From positions 73,768,504 to 73,832,503 of the forward strand of contig NC_090280.1 in NCBI RefSeq assembly GCF_037392515.1: a stretch of DNA of 64,000 bases, given 5' to 3'. The position numbers were made by a program, and so were the translations under genes. Every line of letters begins with the position of its first letter. Position 1 is the stretch's first letter. Below the pieces are notes generated by a model. It was not told the DNA's origin. It was given only the letters and a program-made list of their open reading frames with translations, and made no database searches. The stretch is from Haliotis asinina. Lineage: Eukaryota > Mollusca > Gastropoda > Lepetellida > Haliotidae. Positions 30,944 to 41,066 of the stretch are shown one piece after another.

Positions 30944-31453
30944 CTCTTCAAAAAACGTAGGGGAACTGTGCTTTCAATGTATGATTGTCGAAACTGGGAG
31001 ATATATGGGATTGACTCAATGTTGATACAATAACAATGGATGTTTTGAGAATGCATCACCACATGGATTTCATTCAAAGCAAAGCTGTTTGTTCTGTTAT
31101 CCCCCTTGTTAAGTGACTGGAGTATGACATGAAAATTTCAGGTTTGCAATTTTCAGTCAGTGGTGTGTGATTTGACCCTGAAAACTCTGACTATGCACAA
31201 ATACAAGAAAAGTATTGGAAAAATGGTCTACAGTGATTTATCAACCTGCCTGAAAAACGTTTACATTCATAATGACACCCCATGCACAGGTAGGAGACTC
31301 CCACATGCACATGCTTCCCATGCTTTTTCTTTGCGTGTGGTGATAACGTGAAATGATGCTGCATACACAAGATGAATGTCATTGTAATGTTCCTCATTCT
31401 GTTTTCTTTCTATCAGACTTCAAAGTTCAGGTTGCCCTACTTTTTTTGAAGAG
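30944..31453. mobile_element. 510-bp MITE with TA target duplication
   Basis: Terminal inverted repeats ctcttcaaaaaacgtagggg (left) and, read on the minus strand, ctcttcaaaaaaagtagggc (right), flanked by TA on both sides. There is no transposase frame. TIR plus TA fits a non-autonomous Tc1/mariner-type element. Confidence 0.82.
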
Positions 31454-31539
31454 TACATAACGATCCCTTCAGCTTTCTCAGGTGTTGCGAACTACTAACA
31501 GAATGTTGACTTGATTGTAGAGCCTATAAGTTAGTCTAA

Positions 31540-31650
31540 TGTGAGGTGAGGTGAAATGGGGTTTAACATCATACGTAAAAATGTTTCAATCATATGATGA
31601 TGTGCATGTGTGTGTGTGTGTGTGTGTGTGTGCATGCATGTGTGTGCATG

Positions 31651-31723
<73 letters not shown>

Positions 31724-31975
31724 CTGCTTCCTAGCTGGACATATAGTGCTTGGTCACTGAGATACCATGCTGCAGTTAAGCATGAATACCCCACGCAGAC
31801 ACATTATACCAACTCCGAGCTGACCAGTCCTTGTTGTACCCATTAATGCTGAGCGCCAGACAGGGATCAATAAGTACCATACTTTAAAGTCTTTTGATAT
31901 GACTCGGCTGGGTATCAAACCTGCAACCTTACTCTCTTGGGCGGACGCTCTAACCACTACACCACACAGGTAGCT
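31540..31975 (-). mobile_element. tRNA-derived SINE with internal GT microsatellite
   Basis: On the minus strand the head reads gtgtggtgtagtggttagag (A box) and gcaggtttgatacccag (B box), then a body with ttgatccctgtctggcgctc and gtacaacaaggactgg. The element continues into the GT/CA tract and a gtttaacatcat stretch. No cloverleaf is retained, so not a tRNA gene. Confidence 0.68.
31605..31722 (+). repeat. (GT)n microsatellite
   Basis: About 118 bases of nearly pure GT with three gcatgcat-type interruptions near 31633-31655. Confidence 0.97.
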
Positions 31976-32159
31976 CTAATGCCATAAAGTGCTTGACATC
32001 AGACGTGTAATTCCATATACAATTACTGGTGTGATACTCATGCATATGAGTATTCATATCATATTTAAATGCAAAATTGAATGTTATGACTTTGAATAAG
32101 TGTGGAGATCATTCAAACGGAATGACGTAGATAAAAAATGAACCTGGGTTCAAAACTGA

Positions 32160-32400
32160 CTTTGATTTGGTTTGGTTTGGTTCTTGTTAAATACTGCAAT
32201 CGACAATATTCCAGCTATATCTGCAATCTGCAATTAATCGAGTCTCTACCAGACATTCAAGTGATCAACATCATGAGCACCAATCTACGCAATGGGGATC
32301 CAAAGATGTGTCAACTAAGTCAGCAAGCCTTACGACAAGAATGACCAGATAACAGATCGAATCTAGAATTCCCCTTGGATTTATTTTGGTGCTCCAAAGC
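32160..32400 (-). mobile_element. SINE-like repeat family X, reverse
   Basis: Plus strand words ctgcaatcgacaatattcca, gtcaactaagtcagcaagcc and cagataacagatcgaatc. It also marks the left limit of the type-1 gene unit, because the same flank recurs at 48.5 kb. Confidence 0.65.
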
Positions 32401-32814
32401 GGTGTTCTCACTTTTCATGCAACATGAAAAGGAGGCTCCCTAAGGGTGGTCTCTATAGCATGTTTGTTATTTCTGTACGCAGTTAATCAAATTATATTTC
32501 ATCAGTACATCAACAGAACTATCTGGAATTCAGTTACACAACAAAAGAAAAGACAAATCAGTTAGAAAGTAAATGCAATATTTAATAGTTGTAAGTGATA
32601 AGTGCAGAACAAATATATATTTAAAAGAATGTCAAATCTTGTCCACAAAAAGCCAAAATGCTCAAGGGAACTGTTATCTATGAATAATCTAAAACCATTA
32701 AATGTCCAAAATATCTGAAATGTCCGAAAGGTCCTAAAATGTAAACAGTCACTAAACATATTATATTTATGATTCAATGCTATTAATTATTATATTACAT
32801 TGCTTCAAATGCAG

Positions 32815-33449
32815 CAAGATGTCACTCTATGCATCCAACTTTAACACACTCAAGAATTCAAACAGTTTGAAGACGCCGCTCTGAGCGTCCATCTCAAACG
32901 TACTCCTCACAGATCCAAATAACTGCAAGATGTCACTGTAGGCATCCATCATAAACACACTCAAGAGTCCAAACAATTGCAAGATGTCACTCTAAGCATC
33001 CATCTTAATCACACTCCACAAGAATCCAAACAATTGCTTGATGTCACTCTCAGCATCCATCTTAAACACTCTCCTCAATAATCCAAACAATTGCAAGATG
33101 TCACTCTCAGCATCCATCTTTAACACACTCCACAAGAATCCAAGCAGTTGCAAGATGTCACTCTAAGCATCCATCTTAAACACACTCTTCAAGAATCCAA
33201 ACAATTGCAAGATGTCACTCTAGGCATCCATCTTAAACACACTCCACATGTATCTAAACAATTACAAGATGTCACTTTCAGCATTCATCTTAAACACACT
33301 CCTCAAGAATCCAAACAATTGAATGATGTCACTCTCAGTGTCCATCTTAAACACACTCCTCAATACTCCAAACAATGTTGCAAGATGTCACTTTCAGCGT
33401 CCATCTTAAACATCTCTCTCAAGAATCTAAATAATTGCAAGATGTCACT
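32815..33449 (-). repeat. 57-bp tandem repeat in 3' UTR of copy 1
   Basis: About 11 units. On the minus strand each reads gene-like: SDILQLFGFLRSVFKMDA followed by TAG or GAG. It is an amplification of the last codons of the gene (GFLRRVFRAKMDA, stop) plus about 20 bases of 3' flank. The unit is 19 codons and stays in register with the CDS. Beyond it (about 32580) the minus strand has ATTAAA, a possible poly(A) signal. Confidence 0.9.
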
Positions 33450-35976
33450 CTAAGCGTCCATCTTGGCACGGAACACTCTCCTCAAGAATCCAGACATGCG
33501 TGACAGAAAGACTCGAACTGGGGACTGGGTCGGGGTGTCATCATCATCAAGGTTGACGTCAACGAAGTGGGGGACATCACGGAGGACGGGGGTAGAGAGT
33601 GGGGCAGGGAGAGAGGTGGAAGGGGTGGGCAGCTCAGACAGGGGTTCAAGGATGGTCATGTATCTCCCAGTAGGATGCTGACAGGGGGTGGGGGGAAGAA
33701 AAGGACAGGTAGAGAGTCACAGAGGGTGAAAGTGGAGAAAAAAGGTAGATGTTACAAATGGACTGATAGTCATACTCATATTATGAAAGCAATGTGATTT
33801 ACGTGTATATACAGCATACACACATATATAGTGTCCAAATCAACAGTGCTAATAAATGATACAATAAAATAAACTCTATGAAATAACTGATTCCCTAAGA
33901 CACCCACTTGGCGAGGAGGGGCCCAGATGTCAAAGTTCAGAGGGAACCTGATCACGAGGTCAAGGGCTGTGGGAAAAGAACGAATGAGAGTCTGAGAAAT
34001 AACCAAACATCAAACAGAATCTGACAGTATCAAACCTTCAACATCAAATGGCTTCATTTAATTCTAACTGATCATTAGTGAACATCAAAATGACTAACTC
34101 CCAATATGTAGTTATGACATTTTAACTCTTCATCTGGTTTTAGCAATATTTATTTTTCTCTGATTACATATCTGTATATTCTGACATAGGACGGGGTTTA
34201 TGGGGATTGGCAAAAGGGCAAAATTGTATATGTTACTGTCAAATGCTATCCCCTCATAAAATAGCACAGACATACTGAGATGTCACATGCTAACTAAAGA
34301 AAACAAAACACATCCACGACGTTGATGATGGGTACCAAGTGATGTTTGGTGGACTTAAACTGACAATAATGGAACAGTTTTTATGTTAAATATCGTTGTT
34401 AGATTATATATTTTTAGTGAATCAGTTTGTTTCTTGAATATATCTGTGGACTGATGTTGCTAGATTATTACATTTAATATAATTAAATCAGCTATCCCTG
34501 TACAGAACAATTTTGACATCAAATCCTTTGACATAGAAGTATTTGTTTTGTCTCAAATGATTACAACGAGGACACACAAGAAAAGTAACGGAATGGAATG
34601 GCCATAAGGACAGGCGGGTTTTCGGCTAAATGCCCATCAATAAAGTGAGAGTTCAGACCGCTACAACCAAGACAGATTTGGAAAATATTTTCCGACATTG
34701 GCATGATCTGAAGTTAGCATACTTTTTTAAGTTTTTGGACTCATTTTGGTATAACCCTTTAATTTACATATATACCCTTATTTAGCTTCTGTATGAAAGT
34801 GTTTAGTTTATTTGATTCCACTTTTAACAAACTATGTAAAACTGCATATACGAAGGCAAGTTTGGTGAATGTTAAGATAAGATTACCCCAAACTTTAAAT
34901 GAGTTAATGATGAGGGGGATGTGTATTGACTGTTTGTATAAAACCAAACCATGCCCACATAACTGCATGGGCCACCAATGCCACTGTATACAACATTTCG
35001 CAATAAATTGTGTTGAAGCATGTCGACATTATTGAAGCGTTCCAGATATGAAGATTGGCCATTATGACTGAGTAACCCATTCTATGTGGTTTTAGAAGCA
35101 CTCGTAAAAGCATCATAACAGGCGCCACTGTTCACATACTGCTGACTGATAACTAGACTTGCAGAATTCTCAGAGAGTATAATTAGTTTAAATGGTTAGT
35201 TTACATCTAAATAATGTAAGAAACTGGCAATAGGCATACACATTTGCACTGGAACTCCCATGTTGATGTCATTATGCCTAACATGGGCAGTCCTGTCAAG
35301 AATATACATTTTGGGACTGCATGTTTTGCAAATATTTTATTTTTTATTTTTTTGGTTATTTGTTTCATCTCATTAAGAACAAATTTTGAATACCACAGTG
35401 ATCGCCTATGAAAAACGTTACCTAATAACTATCTGCATTTTTGCATGATTACTTTGATCAAGCCAAGCCTTGGTTTATGGATATAATGACACCTGGTTCA
35501 GTGATTGTGATTTACACAGGGTAACACAAAAACAGCCACTGCAACTGGAGGGCATTTTTATCCTGTAAAAGCATATCTTTACAAGGTTTGCTCACTAGTG
35601 GACCTATTCAGGTCAAATCCTTGGCAATTTGGGTCATGTAAGGTTAACACGTCAAAATTCAGGCCTGTTCAGGTCAGTGCGAACCCTGCAAAATATTTGC
35701 ACGGGTATCCATAAAGTGAAACCTCAACAACCACCAGTCATGAGCGTAAACTGTTTAAGTATTGTATAGCTGTGTGAAGTGGATGTTGTATTCCTATTGT
35801 CTGTAAATACTCTGAAAGCGGAAAGACCTCAATTAATGTGAAACAGGACAAGTCAATTTTTTATGGTAACTGACAGAATATTCTGGAAGTTTCTTCATTT
35901 TCCTAGATGAGGATGAATAAAGTAAAGAAGTCATTAACGAATGAAAAATGACAACACCTTGCGTGTAGGAGTTCAT
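33450..35976 (-). CDS. Small unrecognised three-exon gene, copy 1 (type 1), 101 aa
   Basis: Minus-strand exons: 35976-35958 (ATG, MNSYTQ plus one base), 33966-33908 (ALDLVIRFPLNFDIWAPPRQ), 33677-33450 (HPTGRYMTILEPLSELP to GFLRRVFRAKMDA, stop). Lengths 19, 59 and 228 nt give 102 codons including the stop; phases 1 and 0 agree and all borders are GT/AG. No signal peptide or membrane segment. The middle is Pro-rich, then FVDVNLDDDDTPTQSP, then a basic C-terminal helix. I do not recognise the family. Support for a real gene: between copies 1 and 2, exons 1-2 show five silent and no replacement changes, and exon 3 about five silent and six replacement changes. It starts from a conserved promoter at about 36.1 kb and carries a 57-bp tandem repeat in its 3' UTR. 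Confidence 0.68.
34007..35940 (-). other. Intron 1 of copy 1, no further features seen
   Basis: AT-rich, no open frame longer than about 80 codons and no recognised element. Part of it (35.69-35.94 kb) aligns loosely with the same place in copy 2. Confidence 0.5.
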
Positions 35977-36039
35977 GGTTACAATATCTGGTGATGAGCA
36001 GATCGTGAGGCAAATGTCAACAGAAATTCAGCAATATCA

Positions 36040-36125
36040 CAGGGTTATGATAGCGTCAAAATGGCGGCATCAGAAGTGAAACTGTCGTCATAGCGACGTC
36101 ATAAATCTCGCGAGATCGTCACAGC
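36040..36125 (-). promoter_or_regulatory. Promoter of small gene copy 1
   Basis: Contains the palindrome TCTCGCGAGA (36106-36115), a CRE-like cgacgtcat just beside it and ATGGCGG in a YY1-like context (36061). About 190 bases (35.94-36.13 kb) are almost identical in copies 2 and 3b while introns diverge more. TCTCGCGAGA is a known TATA-less core element of constitutive, often bidirectional promoters. Confidence 0.65.
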
Positions 36126-36404
36126 ATTATGTGAAGTTAACAACTGGTTTCATCCGTACCTTGCGTTAGTCAGGATCCGCGTCTCGTTTCTGCTTGTATT
36201 GGGTTACACAAATGAATCTAATACACAACACATGTAGAGAGACGTTCCTCAAAAATAATAAAACTATGCATGAGTGTCATCATAATGTTTAACCTGTTGA
36301 CAAACGTGCCATATCGTGACATACAGACAAAAAGCAACAAGCAGCCATCGGTTGTATAGACCAACCCCTGAAAATGAACTGACAAACACAAAGTACTCGG
36401 TCAT

Positions 36405-37654
36405 TCAGTTTCTTGTGAAGTTATGTGCCCTTCTGGCGCGTCCAAGACACAGGTGCACCCTGTTCTCACGCTCCATGTCAAGTTCATTAAGAGAGCTTGC
36501 GGAATTCCATTCCTCTACTAGAGCTCTGTGAGGTCCTGAGAGATTCACTGGGTAACGTGTGTACACACGTGGAACGAGTTCCCCACAAGCATTGTCAATT
36601 GGGTCGAGGTCTGGAGAACATGCCGGCCATTCCATCCCCCGTACACCCTGCTTCCTGAGGAATTCCGCGACAATCCTGACCTTATATGAGCCCTAGCGCT
36701 GTTGTCTCAAATTACAGTTGTGGCGCCATTGTACATTGTCTGCTCGCTCCATTATTTTCAGGAATGGACCGATGTGTACCGGTTTCAATTTTAAGACCTT
36801 GATAGTTCGTACTCTATTTGGATAATATAATTACCAATACTTTTAATTGAATTTAAGTTGGGTAATATCCTCCAAACTCTACATTCCTTAAAAATAATGT
36901 GTCTCGGTTCCTCCGGGCCTCGGCTTTATTATTTTTCACGAATGGAGGGTGACTTGGGGCATTACTCTCTACGTAAGCGGTTCGACCATAAAAGCCATGC
37001 ATAGGTTGCAGGTACGGTACTGCCATAGGAGCCAGAATCACGGAGGATTACCGTCGACCACATGCAGTGGAGTACGTTCATCAGGACTTATCCCTGCCCA
37101 AACCATGGCCGTTCCCTCGCTTGGTTCCCTTTTATGCGTGACCACAACTGCATCTGTGATTCGCTCTCCATTGCGACGATAAATTCTCCCCCGACCATAA
37201 TGGAAAGACAAATTGAATCTGCTATCAACTATGAAGAGCACACGAGACAATGGACGTTGATTCCAGCGGCCATGATGTCTACTCCATCTCAGACGCACCT
37301 GCCTGTGACGAAGTGTTAGTGGTAGACGAACTGCCTATATACCGAAGTCCGACTGCCTGTAAACGTCAACGAACGGTGTTCCTTGACATCCTTACATTGA
37401 ACACTGTAGTGTTCAGTCTGAAGATCTGCTCTGTTAAAGAATCGGTTATGCAACACAGTTTTAATCATGCATCTTTTATCTCGGACTGTTGTGACTCTGG
37501 GGCGACCTGGTCGACGTGCATATTCCACAGAGCCATTGCCTTGAAATCTCTGCCACAATCTACCAATAGCACTCTGACTCGGAGCACTCTGACTAAAGCT
37601 GACAGCAACCTGCCGGTGAGTTGGACCAGATTCCAAAAGTCCATAGCATGTCAC
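36405..37654 (-). pseudogene. Decayed Tc1-like transposase
   Basis: Minus strand pieces in order: HTH part 37654-37316 (GLLESGPTHRQVAVSFSQSA, IGRLWQRF, ARRPGRPRVTTVR), catalytic part 37298-37038 (VDSRFNLSFHYGRGRIYRRN, VMVWAGIS-like AMVWAGIS) and the C-terminal part 36635-36405 (MEWPACSPDLDPIDNACGEL). The frame is broken into at least four pieces. The first catalytic motif reads VDSRF instead of the usual TDESRF, and the last Glu region reads IDNACG instead of IEHVW. It is an inactive fossil of a plain DNA transposon. Terminal repeats were not found. Confidence 0.85.
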
Positions 37655-38079
37655 CTTTCAGCAAGAGTAAGAAAACGTACAGTTTATACTGCGATTTCAA
37701 ACAGGGACCTGAACAGTGAACGAAAGTACAAAAGTATCAATGCATATTCACTGACCTCTACTTTACCTGGATTTAGCTACTTGAACGTGCAAATCACTGA
37801 CATTAAGTGACAGGTGGATTTTCATACTGACAATTTGAATGAAAAATGTGTTATTTGTAACAGAAGAACGCAATACTGGCATTTCAGAGGGGGATACGTT
37901 TTTCATACTGTAAGGAAATAGTGTTACCAATAGCTTTTCCCTTCATAAATGACACAGAGTATACACCAGTTTATACAAGAGATATTTAGCATGTTTCAAA
38001 CACAACGAACGAATTAAATGCAGACCCATTCACTTTGGTTGACTGTAAGTTACAAACACTGGACCTGTGCATAAGATGC

Positions 38080-38350
38080 TATCAGTGAGTGAGTGAGTTT
38101 AGTTTTATTATCCATATTCCAGCTATATGGCGGCGGTCTGTAAGTAGTCATTTCTGGACCAGACAATCCAGTGATCAAGAGCATGAGCATCGATCTGTGT
38201 AATTAACATTAGAGTCCACCAAGTCAGCGAGACTGATCATCCGCTCCCGTTTTTCATACCTGACGACAATCACAGTCGCCTTTTATGGCAAACATATGGG
38301 TTTTTGCCCACGCATTTATGGGTTGCTGAAGACCTATTCTACACCGGACC
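38080..38350 (-). mobile_element. SINE-like repeat family X, reverse
   Basis: gtgagtgagtgagtttagtt, ccatattccagctatatggc, ctggaccagacaatccagtg and accggaccttcacgggtctg: the longest copy of this family in the window. Confidence 0.78.
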
Positions 38351-38639
38351 TTCACGGGTCTGCTATCAGTGAAACGTGAGTGGTAATGTTATATACAAAC
38401 TATTTTACATGCAGTAATGTTCAGAATGTCAAACCAGACAAATATAAATGTATTGCACGATGGCTTAGTGGTTACCACACTAGCCTTGTGGTCTAAAAAA
38501 GTGCTAGGGTTCTAAATCCAGTGGAATGCTATAAACGTTTGTAAATTTAATCAATAAATACATAGACTCACTTCCAATGTTTATGATCACATGACCTAAC
38601 CCGTGCACAAAAACATCATGCAAAGGCTGATTCACAGTG

Positions 38640-39120
38640 CTATCACTGATTGTTACTTTACCTCCCTACACGGAAGGGGTGACAGTACAATACCTGTACG
38701 TGTCAATGACTGACGCTTTATCTCCCCACATTTAAGGGGTGACAGTACCATACCCGTACGTGCCAGTGACTGCATCACTTCAGGATTTCCTACCAGACGA
38801 TACCAACAGACCGACACACAGACAAAAGTGGGTTTGACCAAATATTCACTCACTCACACAAGTGCTAGCTACATCGAGACATTCTATACTGAGCTGTACA
38901 GGATCACACCAGTTACAGTTCGACACATTTTATTACATTTCACTGATACATGTTCTGGACAAACGCGATGCACATCAAGTGGGAAAGTCCGCTTTGACGA
39001 TGGCTGATGTCTCGGGTGACTGCCTATCTTCAACCTGTGAACAGAAACTTCACTCATAAATGTTTCTGATCAAAGCAAGGTCAATACATGTTCCCGACTG
39101 TATCATAAGTGTCTATGTGT
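38640..39120 (+). repeat. Diverged copy of the 47.4-48.25 kb block
   Basis: Shares gacagtaccatacccgtacg, accgacacacagacaa, cgacacattttattaca and gctttgacgatggctgat with 47440-47830, 48000-48250 and their copies at 58.1-58.9 kb. It belongs to the older duplication that made type-1 and type-2 gene units. Confidence 0.75.
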
Positions 39121-39354
39121 CACTGTCATTCGAAATATATCATTTCTAGAGACCTGTTTTATTCAGTATGTGTAATGTACTATGAACACTGTCCCTTCAA
39201 TGTTCTCTCTCAGGAAACTGTGGACATATTTTGAAATGATCACCTAAATTATTACGATTATAAGTTAATGCACACCTTTAACCAGGTATTACTATTACAG
39301 GATATTTATGTAGCGCACACGTCCATGCAACTAGCTCTTCTACGTACATTCACA

Positions 39355-39446
39355 CACTGTTCCATCAACATTTCAACAATCGTAACAATACCAATTCCTC
39401 AAGGCACTGGTATTGTTACGATTGTTGACATGTTGGTGGAACAGTG
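39355..39446. repeat. Near-perfect hairpin (39-bp arms)
   Basis: Arms 39355-39393 and 39408-39446 pair with two mismatches around a 14-base loop. The arm starts cactgttccatcaacatttc. It could be a small MITE or a hairpin RNA gene. Nothing else is seen in 39.1-40.1 kb. Confidence 0.75.
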
Positions 39447-40427
39447 CGTAAGGGTACATATCTCAACTGACTTCTACTATTGGTATTCCTCCTGATGTTT
39501 GGGGGTATTCGCGTGTGGGATATTGACCAATGTGGTCGCCACAACTCTCCAGTAGCACTACTACCTTAACAAAATGGAATTGTGGAGAAATATAACTCAA
39601 GAACTCCAGTGACAAAATGTATAAAACTGCTGTGACGTCATGGCCATGATGGGCCTTTGCTCAGACAGGCAAATCATGTTGTCACTGCTCGAGGCATTAC
39701 TGCAAAATATTTACTCCCCACACCTCACAGACGTGTAATATTCAGGGGAGACTACAGCATCGGCTACCGACAGTATTGCATTCGCATACCAAGTCCTAGC
39801 ATGGTACCATTAGCCCTTAAATCTTCATATACCACACTCACTCACTAACACGTAGGCAGAACGACGATGGCGTGTCAAGATGTTTGTCGCAGTTACAGAG
39901 GACGTCTAGGGCAGCAAGTGCATCTAGGACATAGCACCAGCTACTCAAATTCTAGCATTGCACTTCTATCATGTTATAGGTGAAAAGGTGACCGCGGGTT
40001 TTATCGGAGTAGTGCAATGGCATTACTTAATCTATATAGTTTCGGACGGTGGCGTGGTCTAGTCTATAAGTAGTGTTCGCTAGTCACACTGAAGACTCGT
40101 GGTCAGCGTGTGACACCCATTTCCCCTAATGTTGGTGGAATATATAACAATACGACCAACAAAAACAAGAAATCAGCTAGAAAGTAAAAGCAATATTTAA
40201 CAGTTATAGCTGGTAAGTGTAGAATATAATTTATGTTCTAAATTCTTGGTTGAAAAAAAAGCCAAAATTTGCAAGGGAAAACAGAATAATCCCAAACCAC
40301 TAAAATCCAGAACATCCAAAAAAAATGGAAGGTCCGGAAGGTAAAGAAAAAGTACGAAGTCGCATACCATGTTGTATTTAGGCATCAATGCAATTACATA
40401 TTACATGACACAGCCTCCAAAGTGGCA

Positions 40428-41066
40428 AGATGTCACTCTCAGCATCCATCTTTAATACACTCCACAAGAATCCGAAACAGTTGCAAGTAGTCACTCTCAG
40501 CGTCCATCTTAAACACACTCCTCAAGAATCCAAACAACTGCAAGATGTCACTCTAAGCGTCCATCTTAAACACTCTCCTAAAAAATCCAAGCAACTGCAA
40601 GATGTCACTCTAAGAGTCCATCATAAACACTCTCCTCAAAAATCCAAACAGTTGCAAGTAGTCACTCTAAGCGTCCATCTTAAACACTCTCCTCAAGAAT
40701 CCAAACAGTTGCAAGATGTCAGACACTCTCAGCATCCATCTTAAACACACTCCTCAAGAATCCAAACAATCGCAAGCTGTCACTCTAGGCATCCATCCTA
40801 ACCACACTGCACAATAATCCAAGTAATTGCAAGATGTCACTCTCAGCCTTTGTCTTAAACACACTCCTCAATAATCCAAGTAATTGCAAGATGTCACTCT
40901 AAGCGTCCATCTTAAACACATTTCTCAATAATCCAAGTAATTGCAAGATGTCACGCTAAGCATCCATCTTAAACACACTCCACAAGATTCTAAATAATTG
41001 CATGTCACTCTAGGCATCCATCTTAAACACACTCCACAAGAATCCAAACAATTTCAAGATGTCACT
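40428..41066 (-). repeat. 57-bp tandem repeat in 3' UTR of copy 2
   Basis: About 11 units of the same repeat as in copy 1, one unit more than the otherwise near-identical copies 3b and 4b. The codon after MDA varies between TAG and GAG among units. Confidence 0.9.

Noticed and set aside
31531-31846. Cys/Val-rich or His/Thr-rich frames
   Set aside because: Translations of the GT microsatellite.
33148-33453. Plus-strand repeat frame (QDVTLSIHLKHT...) here and at 40430, 49940 and 60600
   Set aside because: It is the reverse strand of the 57-bp repeat. The minus strand, in register with the small gene, explains it better.
33908-34006. Longer minus-strand frame through exon 2 of the small gene (MVISQTLIRSFPTALDLV...)
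   Set aside because: A good acceptor (ttttcccacag) at 33967 and the matching 19-nt first exon with promoter give a consistent model in three copies. The upstream part is not conserved.
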